Shown one piece after another: positions 17,832 through 26,449 of a DNA stretch of 64,000 nucleotides. Made by a program: the position numbers and the translations under genes. Every line of letters begins with the position of its first letter. Position 1 is the stretch's first letter. The stretch lies in assembly GCA_963791905.1 (NCBI GenBank), contig CAWBTX010000005.1, positions 434,001 through 498,000 of the forward strand, read 5' to 3'. The stretch comes from Gaiellasilicea sp963791905. Its GTDB lineage: Bacteria > Actinomycetota > Thermoleophilia > Gaiellales > Gaiellaceae. The notes under the pieces were generated by a model, which did not search any database, had not been told where the DNA came from, and was given only the letters and a program-made list of their open reading frames with translations.

Positions 17832-18756
17832 TCAGCGGCGCCTGCTCGGCCTCGCGATCCGCCCGCCTGCGCCGCCACCGCTGAAGGCGCAGAGCTGCAG
17901 GAGTTCCCCGTCGAGCTCGAGTCCGGAGCCGACGACGCCGTCGCCGTGCAGCCGCACGTCCTCGCCGAGCCCGGCGGAAGGTCGACGCGCCTGAGCGGCC
18001 GCCGCGACCGCAGCGACGAACCGCCCGAGGCGCTCCTGCGGCGCCGGGTGTCCCCCGACCCGCTCGATCGCGTCGAGCAGGTACCCGGCGCGCAGCTTGG
18101 GGTAGAGCCGCGCGAATGCCTCGGGACGCGAGACGTAGTCGAGGCAGACGTCGTCTCCGAGCGCGAGAACGGCGCCGCACTGGCCCGGCTGCAGCGCGAA
18201 CGCCTGCTCGAGCTTCCGCAGCTCGCTCTCGCGCGAGCGAAAGACGTCCGCCTGGGCGCCGGTCGGCGAGTGCACGCCGAACCGTGCCGACTTCTCCCTC
18301 ACTGCGTCCCACACCTCGGACTGCGCCGCGCCGCGGGCAAGCGGCTCCGCCGCGAGTCGCAACGCCTTGCGCCGGCGCAGCTCCGGGTGTGACGCGTGCG
18401 GGGCGGCGTCGAAGTCGACGCTGCGGCGACTCCATCGCCCCTCCTCGACGCACGAGACCGGAATCGGCAGCTTGCTCCGCGCCGGCGCGAGCACGGTGAC
18501 GTTCAGGATCCGGTTCTGCTTCGCGCCGATGAGCTCCTCGCCGTCGTAGAGGAGCACGTTCGCGTCCGTCGGGTTGTCGACCGCGAGCTCGGGCACGGAC
18601 GCCGCTCTCGCTCACCTCGCCGATGCGAAGGCCGAGCGGCAGCGCGTCCTCGAGCGTGATGTAGTCGGCAACGGGCGTCCGCCGCGGAAAGAGCGGCGCG
18701 ATCACGATGCCGCGGTGCTCGACCGGCTCGCCGAGCTGGATGGTTGTGTCGATCAT
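17832..18756 (-). CDS. ARPP-1 (DUF6569) family protein, one frameshift
   Basis: A protein of about 307 residues after correction. The N-terminal part (MIDTTIQLGEPVEHRGIVIA, then ADYITLEDALPLGLRIGEVSESG) and the body (SVPELAVDN, YDGEELIGAKQNRILN, IPVSCVEEGRWS) match the ARPP-1 domain, named for association with ADP-ribosylglycohydrolase and phosphatase genes; its biochemical role is not established. The frame breaks near 18600, between ESG and SVPEL. The start is ATG at 18756 or 18771: both carry a copy of the same GAAAGGAG ribosome site. An HD-domain gene follows, and a macro-SIR2 gene diverges upstream. Confidence 0.75.
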
Positions 18757-18783
18757 GAGACTCCTTTCCATGAGTCTCCTTTC
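18754..18783 (-). repeat. Tandem duplication of ribosome site and start codon
   Basis: Two adjacent 15-base units on the plus strand (catgagactcctttc and catgagtctcctttc) differ at one base. Read on the coding strand, each is GAAAGGAG, a short spacer and ATG, giving two in-frame start sites for the ARPP-1 gene. Confidence 0.75.
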
Positions 18784-18831
18784 GCTCACCCTCAAGTCGC
18801 GTGGAAAGGGAAGCCCTCTTACGATTTGGGT

Positions 18832-20328
18832 GTGAGTCATCTCTTCGTCGTACGTGGGGACGTCACGAAGATTCATTGCGACGCCTGGCTGCTCCCGTGC
18901 GACGCGCACTTACGCGTCACTGCAGGCTGGACAACGCCGCTCGGGAAGCGAGGCGTCCCGTTCGAAGGTGAGGTCTTAGGGGTTCAGGCGCCGCAGGGTT
19001 GGGGCGCCGAACTCCGCGCGTTCACCATCGCGGCGGGCGAGACCGGAATGCCTGCGATCGTTGCCACGGACACCGGTGGCCATCGCTCCAAACCGTTCGC
19101 TTGGTACCTCGAGGGCGTGACGCAATTCGTTGCTGAGGTGCGCCGGAACCCCGCGGTGCGTCGCGTCGCGCTGCCGTTCGTCGGCGCGGGCGAGGGCGGC
19201 AAAGCGGACGCTAAGGGCGAGCTCCTGGGATCGCTGCTACGGCATCTTCACGAGCTTGCCTTAGAGTCGGGCATCGAGATCGTGCTCGTCGCGCACGACG
19301 CCGCTGCTTTCGCCGCGGCTCAGGCTGAACGTAGGAAGCACAGGGCAGGATTTTGGCCGTCTCTCAGGGGGCTCGAATCCACAGTCGAAGTTCTGGCGTT
19401 GGCCGCCGCAGAAGGGCGCCTCGTCCTTTTCATCGGCGCGGGCGTGAGCATGGAGGCCGGCCTTCCCTCTTGGGATGAGCTTCTGTGGGAGATGGCTCGG
19501 GAGGTAGGTCTCGCGGAAGATCCCGAACAGTTTCGCCAGTTGCCCGCAATCGACCGGGCCAACGTGCTCGAGGCGCGTCTCACGCCGGAGTTGTTCAGAC
19601 AGCGAGTGGTCGATCGTTTGTCGCGCCCGAGTCAGTACTCGCTTACTCACGCATTGCTTGCGGGCTTGCCAGTAACGGAGGCCGCGACAACGAACTACGA
19701 CGATCTGTTCGAGCGTGCGGCGAAGGACTCCGGAGCCCCAGTCGCGGTCCTGCCGTACGAGTCCGTTCGCTATCGGCCTCGGTGGCTCTTGAAGCTCCAT
19801 GGAGATCGACGCGACCCGATGAGCATTGTGATTTCGCGCGACGACTACCTCGGCTACGCAGCGACGAGGCGAGCTCTCTCGGGAATTGTCCAGGCGTTGC
19901 TGATCACGAAGCACATGCTGTTCGTCGGTTTCTCGCTTCGCGATGACAACTTTCACCAGATCGCACACGACGTGCGACTCGCCGTTCGCGCACGAGACTC
20001 AGGCGCGTACACCGAACCATTCGGAACCGCGCTGCTGCTCGCGCCGGATGAGCTGCGAAACGATCTGTGGAGTCGAGACCTCGATCTGTGCGTGATCGCC
20101 GAGTCCGCTGAGGAGGGGCGGGAGAGTTTGCCTGTGATGCTCGACAGCCTCCTTGCTGAGGCTACGACGACGGCCGACCACCTGCTTCACGACTCGTTCG
20201 ATCACCTTCTGACGGATGTGGAGCGCGACCTCCGGCAGAACCTCGTCGCCATTCGCGACCTTGCCAGCCGTGCGGATCCCGCGATGGCAGCGCGTCTCAA
20301 GCGGCTGCTCGCAGAGTTCGGTGGTTAG
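18832..20328 (+). CDS. Macro-domain/SIR2 fusion protein
   Basis: A 498-residue two-domain protein. Residues 1 to about 150 resemble a macro (ADP-ribose-binding) domain: VVRGDVTKIHCDAWLLPCD has the usual G-D-[IV]-T-x5-DA pattern, and LPFVGAGEGG follows. From about 195 comes a SIR2 domain: FIGAGVSMEAGLPSWDELL from 200, then ATTNYDDLFE, LLKLHGD and FVGFSLRDDNF. SIR2 proteins of this kind in defence islands degrade NAD; the macro domain could sense or process ADP-ribose products. That role is inferred from the domains and from the adjacent island. GTG at 18832 is six bases after TACGAT (18820-18825). Confidence 0.82.
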   Translation: MSHLFVVRGDVTKIHCDAWLLPCDAHLRVTAGWTTPLGKRGVPFEGEVLGVQAPQGWGAELRAFTIAAGETGMPAIVATDTGGHRSKPFAWYLEGVTQFVAEVRRNPAVRRVALPFVGAGEGGKADAKGELLGSLLRHLHELALESGIEIVLVAHDAAAFAAAQAERRKHRAGFWPSLRGLESTVEVLALAAAEGRLVLFIGAGVSMEAGLPSWDELLWEMAREVGLAEDPEQFRQLPAIDRANVLEARLTPELFRQRVVDRLSRPSQYSLTHALLAGLPVTEAATTNYDDLFERAAKDSGAPVAVLPYESVRYRPRWLLKLHGDRRDPMSIVISRDDYLGYAATRRALSGIVQALLITKHMLFVGFSLRDDNFHQIAHDVRLAVRARDSGAYTEPFGTALLLAPDELRNDLWSRDLDLCVIAESAEEGRESLPVMLDSLLAEATTTADHLLHDSFDHLLTDVERDLRQNLVAIRDLASRADPAMAARLKRLLAEFGG

Positions 20329-20350
20329 ACCGCGCTCGTAAGATCCGGAC

Positions 20351-20887
20351 GTGCCCGAAGAGACTCTGTCCTCGATGCACGATGCGCGCGATGCCGAAGA
20401 CAACCGACTGCTCGAGGCCAAGGAGCACACCCAGCTCCTCGAGAACTACGTGTACCTCGTCCAGGAGTGGGTCTCGCTCCGCGTGCGCGACCGCGCCGCG
20501 GCCGAGGAGGTCGTCCAGCGCGTCTTCCTGCGGCTCGCGAGCGAGCTCGCTGCCGGGAAGACGTACCGCGTGCCTTTCCGGGTCGTCGTCTGGAGCATCG
20601 TGAACTGGACCAGCCGCGGCTACGAGTGGACGCCGAAGGAGGCCGCGACGCTGCCGGACGACTGGGAGGAGATCGCCCCCGATCAATTCGAGGCGTGGGA
20701 GGGAGAGCAGGACTTCGCCACGCTGATCGCCGATCTTCCCGACCGCGACCGCGAGGTGCTCGACCTGCTCCACCGCGAGGGGCTCTCGCCGGCGCAGGCG
20801 GCAGAGCGGCTGGGGATCGAGCGCAATGCCGTCGATCAGGCCGCCTACCGCGGGCACCGAAGGGTGGCGGAGCTGCTTGGGCGGTAG
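20351..20887 (+). CDS. Sigma-70-family (ECF-type) RNA polymerase sigma factor
   Basis: A 178-residue sigma factor. Region 2 lies near 25-95 (VRDRAAAEEVVQRVFLRLASEL, then VVVWSIVNWTSRGYEW), and region 4 near 120-178 (LPDRDREVLDLLHREGLSPAQAAERLGIERNAV). The GTG is six bases after TAAGAT (20339-20344), so it is probably leaderless. It heads a run of plus-strand genes encoding an ImmA-type protease, nucleases and restriction-like proteins, so it may control that island. No classic anti-sigma gene follows. Confidence 0.84.
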   Translation: MPEETLSSMHDARDAEDNRLLEAKEHTQLLENYVYLVQEWVSLRVRDRAAAEEVVQRVFLRLASELAAGKTYRVPFRVVVWSIVNWTSRGYEWTPKEAATLPDDWEEIAPDQFEAWEGEQDFATLIADLPDRDREVLDLLHREGLSPAQAAERLGIERNAVDQAAYRGHRRVAELLGR

Positions 20888-21454
20888 CGTCGTCGACCGA
20901 GCTGTTCGCCGAGTACGCCGCCGCTCGTCGCGAGGGGCGAGCGACCGCGGGCGCAGCGAGTACCTCGAACGCGCCGGCGCCGACGCGGACGTGCTCGCGG
21001 AGATGATCGACCGCTACCTGCGGGCGGCGCCGCGGCCGGCCGCGACTGCGGAGGACTCGGCGCGGCTCGCCTCGCTGCTCGGCAGCGAGCCGCCGATCCT
21101 CGAGCGCCGCGTGCGGCCAGGGCTGAAGCGCGGCGCGGTCGTCGACGCGCTGCTCGGCGGCGCTCGGGCTCGAGCCGCGGAGCCGCGACCGGCTCGCCGA
21201 GGCCTACCACGAGCTCGAGACGGGCCAGCTCGACCCGCGCGGCGTCGACGTCGAGCGTCTGGAGCGCCCTCTCGGAGATCCTTGGCGCGAATGTGCGCGA
21301 GCTCGCCGGCTGGCGGCCGCCGCCGCTCGACGGCGCACCGGCATTCCGTGGCGCGATGTCGAGCAACGTGCGGGTTGATGCGACGACCCGTATGCGTCAC
21401 GATGAGGGGTCGGAGGGCGACGAGGTCGACCGCCTGTTTCGCTCCGTCAGCTGA
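20887..21454 (+). pseudogene. Helical regulator-like protein next to ImmA (frameshifted)
   Basis: Coding potential continues directly from the sigma-factor stop but is spread over several frames. Fragments read STELFAEYAAARREGRA, ADADVLAEMIDRYLRAAPRP, RLASLLGSEPPILERRV, LAEAYHELETGQLDPRGVDV and LSEILGANVRELAGWRPPP, and the tail ends GDEVDRLFRSVS. The pattern is a helical protein of about 185 residues like those encoded just before ImmA/IrrE proteases, which often cut such a partner. No start codon is visible in the first frame, and at least two indels are needed to join the pieces. Sequencing error and true decay cannot be separated here. Confidence 0.55.
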
Positions 21455-21465
21455 CTGGGGGAGCC

Positions 21466-21982
21466 ACGACCGGATCTGACAAGTACGACGATGCACGCGC
21501 GCACGCGCTGCGCGAGCGCTACCACGCCGCCTTCGGCGGCGACGAGCTGCCCGTGCCCGTCGAGTCGATCGCCGAGGACCTGCTCGGCCTCGCGGTCGAG
21601 GTGCGCGACGACCTGAGCTGTGAGCGGCATGCTCCTCCCGGCCGAGCGCCGCATCTACGTCCGCGCCGACGAGCCGGAACCGCGCCGCCGCTTCACGATC
21701 GCCCACGAGCTCGGCCACTGGATCTGCCAGTGCCTCGAGGGCACGGCTCAAGCCGGTCTACTGCCGTGCCGATGAGATCGGCGTGGATCCGGAGGCGAAG
21801 GCGCTGGAGCGCGAGGCGAACATCTTCGCCGCGAACCTCGTGATGCCGGAGCCGGCGGTGCGCGGCGGCCGGCGGCGAGAACCGCTTCGGCGTCAGCGAC
21901 GAGGCGCTCGCGTGGCGGCTCTACAACCTTGGTCTGGCGCCGCGACCGGAGTCTGCCGCTTCCGAGCCGGTCGGCCACGTAG
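21466..21982 (+). pseudogene. ImmA/IrrE-family metalloprotease (frameshifted)
   Basis: A zinc metalloprotease of about 175 residues across several frames. The HELGH zinc motif is at 21704-21718 within RFTIAHELGHWICQCLEG; the downstream EREANIFAANLVMP helix supplies the third ligand. In phage and mobile elements ImmA cuts a repressor to switch on a regulon, so together with the neighbouring sigma factor and regulator it may form an induction switch (inference). Frames break near 21620, 21750 and 21870. In the last frame coding runs without a stop into the following nuclease gene, so the 3' boundary is uncertain. Confidence 0.7.
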
Positions 21983-21993
21983 GCGCACGGTCG

Positions 21994-23116
21994 ATGCGCA
22001 TCCTGCACTTCGCTGACGTTCACCTCGACCGGCCTTTCGTGGGCCTTCCTTCCGACGTGGCAGCTCGCCGTCGGCACGAGCTGTTCGAGGCATTTCGCCG
22101 CTGCCTTGCGATGGCGAAGGAGCGCGAGCGCCGAGCTCATCACGATCGGCGGAGACCTATGGGAGGAAGAGCACGTTACCGCGGACACGCGGAACTCGGT
22201 GTCGTTACGAGTTGGCTCAAGTCGGGCTCCCTGTCCTGATCGCGTGCGGCAACCACGATCCGTTGATCGCAGGCGGCAGCTATCTCCGCACGAGTGGCCG
22301 GACAACGTCACGATCGTGTCGCGGCGCTCCCTCAGCGAGCACTCCTTCGACGACGTCTGCATCTGGTCTGTCTCGTGGGGCGGCGGCGACCTGTCGCCGC
22401 TCCTGCTTCAGCGGCTGGAAGTGCCTGAGGACGGGCGCACGCACGTCCTGCTGATTCATGCGACGTCGATTGCTGCCCCTTTTGCGGACACGGCCGGCGA
22501 GTCGTATTGCCCGTTCGATCCCAAGCTTGTTCGTCGCGCGGGCCTCGCCGTATGCCTGGCCGGACACATCCACGCCGCGAGCTTCGTCGACGACGTCGTC
22601 TATCCAGGAAGCCCCGAGCCGCTCGGGTGGGGGGAACGGGGTCGCCATTGCGTGGCGATCGTCGAGATCGCAGGCCGGCGACGCCGACGGTGGAGTTGAT
22701 CGACGTCAACGAGAAGCGATACGAGAAGCGCGAGAGTCGACTGCTCAGGCTGCGCGTCGAGCGCTGAGATCGATGCGCGAATCGCTGAAGGCGCTGACGG
22801 ACTCGGACCCGCAGCACGTCTTCCTTCGGCTACGGCTCGTCGGCGAGGTCGGTCCTGACTGCGCTGTCGACCGAGCGAGGATCGTCGGCCAACACAAGGC
22901 CCGCTATGCAGCGCTTGTCGTGGAGGACGCCACCGAGCCGCTCCTCGACATCCAGAGCCGCGCGGAGCGAAAGGGCCTCGATGGTCTGTTCGTCCGAAAG
23001 CTGCAGCAGAGGATCGCCGCGCTTCCACCGAGGACGAACGTCGGCTTGCCGAGCTCGCGCTCCTGGCCGGGCTTCACGCGATCGACGGCCATGAGGTGAT
23101 CCTGCGTGTGGATTGA
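21994..23116 (+). pseudogene. YhaO/SbcD-like metallophosphoesterase nuclease (frameshifted)
   Basis: A DNA-repair-type calcineurin-fold nuclease of about 370 residues in pieces. Motifs run in the expected order: MRILHFADVHLDRPF (D-x-H), LITIGGDLWEEEH (G-D), LIACGNHDPL (G-N-H-D), LLIHATS and CLAGHIH (G-H-x-H). A C-terminal domain follows, ending GHEVILRVD. At least four indels interrupt it. The 3' end overlaps the start of the coiled-coil ATPase gene by 11 bases, the standard pairing of SbcD/SbcC or YhaO/YhaN. All metal ligands remain, which argues against long-standing inactivation. Confidence 0.75.
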
Positions 23117-25690
23117 GCGACTCGAGATCGAGGGCTTCCGCAGCCTCGCCGGCACGTACGAGTTCTCAGCAGGGTCTGACGCTCGTGGTCGGCGACAACG
23201 AGTCGGGGAAGAGCTCGCTCCACGACGCGCTCGTCCGAACGCTATTCGGATACTCGAAGAGCCGAGCGCCGCAGATCGAAGGGCAGTTCGCCGCTCGAGC
23301 GTCGGGCGCCATGGGACGGCCGCCCGTACCGCCTCGTCGGCTTCGTCCGCAAGGACGACAGGCAGTTTCGGATCGAATGGGACTTCGCCGCCCATCGCGT
23401 CCGGCTCTTGGACGAGCTCGGCCATGACATCTCGGGCAGCATCTTGGCGAAGGGCGACGAGGTCGAGCTCGGCGACTATCTCCTCGGGGTCGACCTCGAC
23501 GACTTTCGCCAGGTGTGCTGCATCGATCAGGAGGGGCTGTTGGCCGTCAGGCACAGCCCGTCACTTGGCGTCGCGCTTCAGGAGGCGGTGGCGAACATCG
23601 CCGGAGAGACGCCGGTCGAGGACGCGCTCGCCAGCCTGAACGACTTTCTTCGGACTGCCGTCGGCGCTCGTGTCGACAACCTCAATCCGTCACCGAAGGG
23701 TCGGCTCGCGGATCTCGGTCGTCAGCACGAGGAACTCGAGCGCCAGCTCGAAGCCGCCGAGAAGGCGCGGGAGGAGCTCGTTGCGATCTCGCGTGACCTT
23801 GCGAAGGCACGCGAAGAGCACGACGCGCTGCTCGTCGAGCACGAGCGGATCGAAGCAGCGTCAGCGTCTCGTCGAGCTCCGGCGCCTCGAGCAGCAGCTC
23901 GCCGAGGCCCGGCGGCTCGACGCCGCCGCCCGAGATCGGCCGGAGACGGAGCAGACGCTCGCGGCGGACGCGGTCGACGCAGTGAAGGCCGCGAGCGACG
24001 GCCTTCTCCGAACTCAGGTCCAGATCCCGGGCCGAAGCCGAGGCGGAGGCTGCCGCCGAGAACGTCGCTCGGCTGGAGAGGGAGCAACGAGAGCTGATCG
24101 CGGCAGTCGACGGGCTCTCGCCATACGCGGCATCGACGTCTCTGCGCGTGAGGAGGTTCAGACGGCATCTGCGCAACTCGCGGCTCTGCGAAACGCCGGA
24201 GACGCCGTCACCGACGGAGGTCCCGGTGCGCGATCCGATCCTCGCGCGGTACCGAGCCGAGCGCGAGTCGTTGCTCGCGCTGGCGCAAGGGTCTCGATCG
24301 AAGCTACGCGGTTTCCCTGGGTCGTACTCGTCGTGCTCACGGCCGGAATCGCATGGTCGATTCGATGGCTCGTCGGACGCTACGCGGCGTGCGCCCGGAT
24401 CGCTCGAGGAGCGGCTCGCGGCCTACGACGCGGCTTCGCTCGACGAGCTCGATGCACGTGCGGCCGACGAGGATCGTCGGATCGCCGTGGCGGAGGGAGT
24501 TGCTGCCGCGCTTGCCGAGTCGCGAGCGGCAGCCGAGACTCAGCGCCAGCAGCTCGTCGGGCGGCTGGACGCGGCTCTCGACACCGTGAACGCGCCCTCC
24601 TGCGCCGCTCGAGGAACGAGTTCGCGCCTACCTCGTTGCCGTCGAGCGACACATCCGAGACGGACGGAGAAGGAGGCCGCTCTTGGCCGGACTCAGCAAG
24701 AGCTCTCCCATGCACGGACTCCGCAGAACGAGCTGGAGCGCCTGCAGGCGCGAAGTGTCTCGCGCTGAAGCGTAGGCTTCGCGACGCCTATCGAAGCCGC
24801 TGGAGATCGAGCTGAGGATCTCGAGCGCTGCTGAACGGAGATTCGACGCGGCTCTCACGCTTCGCCGAGGCCGAGAAGCAGCGGGAGCACGACGCCGAAG
24901 CGGCGGCGACCGCGCTGAGCTCCATCCTCAGCGGCGACTCGATCGAGACGCTGTCCGCGCGCGTCGCGGAAGCCAGCGAGTCGTCGACGAGCACCGAGCC
25001 GTCCACGGTGACCTGGTCGGAGAACTCGTCGTCATCGAAGGGGAGGAACGACCAGCTGACCTGGAGGCGAGCGTCATGGCGCAGGTCCAGCGCGTGGCAG
25101 AGCTGGAGACTCGAGCGAAGCAGCTCGAGGAGGAAGCGGGCGATCCTGCCGCCTTGAAGGAGAAGCTGGCGCTGATCGAGCTCGCAGGTCGACGCGGCTC
25201 GACGAGGCGAAGAGAGCGGTCGCGATCGCTCGTGACGTCTTGAGCGAAGCAGCGGACGAGCTCAGGCGCGAGTTCGCCCCTCACCTGAACGCAGCGCTGA
25301 AGCGGAACCTCTCGCGGATCACGAACGGGCGATATGCGGAGGCGATGGTGAACGCAGAGCTCCTGGTCCAAGTCGTCGTGCCGGAGACCGGCAAGCTGCA
25401 GCCGGCGGATGAGCTCAGTCGGGCGACAAAGGACCAGCTCTTCCTAGTCCAACGCCTCGAGATCGCGCGTCTCCTCGCCCCGACCAAGGGAAAGGCGCCG
25501 CTCCTTCTAGACGACCCATTCGCGCATTACGACCGAGAACGCAATCGGCAGCGGCCTGGAGGTCGTCGCCGAGGCGGCTGAAGAACGGCAGATTGTCGTG
25601 TTCTCGGAAGATCCGGAACTGGCGGACATCGCTCGAGAGGCAGGCGCCACATGTCACGTCATGAACGAGCTCGTCCGCGGCGCGAGCTAG
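23106..25690 (+). pseudogene. YhaN/SbcC-like coiled-coil ATPase (frameshifted)
   Basis: An SMC-like ABC ATPase of about 860 residues across many frames. The start WIERLEIEGFRSLAG and Walker A GDNESGKSS (23191-23217) open the protein; long charged coiled coils fill the middle; LLLDDPFAHYD (about 25500-25530) is the Walker B/D-loop. A strongly hydrophobic stretch, FPWVVLVVLTAGIAWSIRWL, is coded at about 24312-24371, and a membrane segment within the coiled coil is a feature of YhaN rather than SbcC. It would work with the overlapping nuclease as a DNA-end processing complex, perhaps at the membrane. There are roughly eight indels. Confidence 0.72.
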
Positions 25691-25961
25691 CGATGAGTAA
25701 GCCAGCAGAGCTTGCATGTCACGTCCGAGAGCGAGATTCGTATACGACACCGTCAGTGCTCGAGAAGCCGATCGACTAGGAGCTCTCCAGGGGCAACGAC
25801 GCCGCGGCGCTTCACGCGCTCTGGCTTGGAATGAGCCGGGCAAGGAGTCACTGAGCTGGCGCTCGAGTATTCCGGATCAACCGAGACGATGAGCTTCTTC
25901 ATGGTCAACGCCAGACGACGCTCGATGATGCGTCCGTGAGCTACGACGCGCACTGCACGGC

Positions 25962-26432
25962 ATGCGGAAGTGGTTCAAGCTGGTCGGCGTGACCGGCGGT
26001 TCCGTCCCCGATCTGTGGACGGAGGAGGAGTCGAGCCTGTTGGAGCTGATGCGGTTTCCGAAGCATCGTCAGCCATCGAACATCGCCAACTACGAGGGAC
26101 TCATCGCGTATGCCGTCGGCAAGCGCAAGGTCTTCGCAGCGCAGAGGCGAGCGGGCGCTGTTCGGATCAACCCGCCGAGCGGGCCGGAGGGCAGCGTCAC
26201 GCATCGCTGGCCGCATGAGATGGAGGTGGAGACGTTCGCCTGGGTAGCGGACCTTCGCGATGCTCCGACCGTCGGAGACCGCTGCCCCAGGCTTCATGGC
26301 CAAGTACAAGAAGAACTTCTGGAACGGGTCGCACTGGCGGATCACCGACGAAGAGTTCGATGCTCTTGAGGCGGCGATTCTCTCGGAGGGCGAGGGAGTC
26401 GCAGTTCCGCCGCCGCCCTGGGCGACGACATG
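25962..26432 (+). CDS. EVE-like domain protein (one frameshift)
   Basis: About 155 residues once one indel near 26280 is repaired. NYEGLIAYAVGKRKVFA, the PHEMEVETFAWVADLRDAP strand pair and the ending WRITDEEFDALEAAIL follow the plan of EVE/PUA-like domains, which bind modified bases and are common near modification-dependent restriction genes. It lies between the ATPase gene and the methyltransferase gene in the same orientation. The 271 bases before it (25691-25961) contain no gene I can support, and the true start may lie upstream of the ATG used. Confidence 0.55.
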
Positions 26433-26449
26433 AAGACCGGGCCCTACGC

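Noticed and set aside
21994..22000. Natural ImmA-nuclease fusion
   Set aside because: The frame does run from the last ImmA segment into the nuclease without a stop, but so many indels surround it that a lost stop codon is more likely; the nuclease has its own ATG exactly at the family start.
22000..25690. Plain housekeeping SbcCD assignment
   Set aside because: The ATPase is shorter than SbcC and has a membrane-like segment inside its coiled coil, which fits YhaO/YhaN better.
25753..25953. 66-codon minus-strand frame between the ATPase and EVE-like genes
   Set aside because: No ribosome site, no -10 box and no motif; it could be chance in high-GC sequence.
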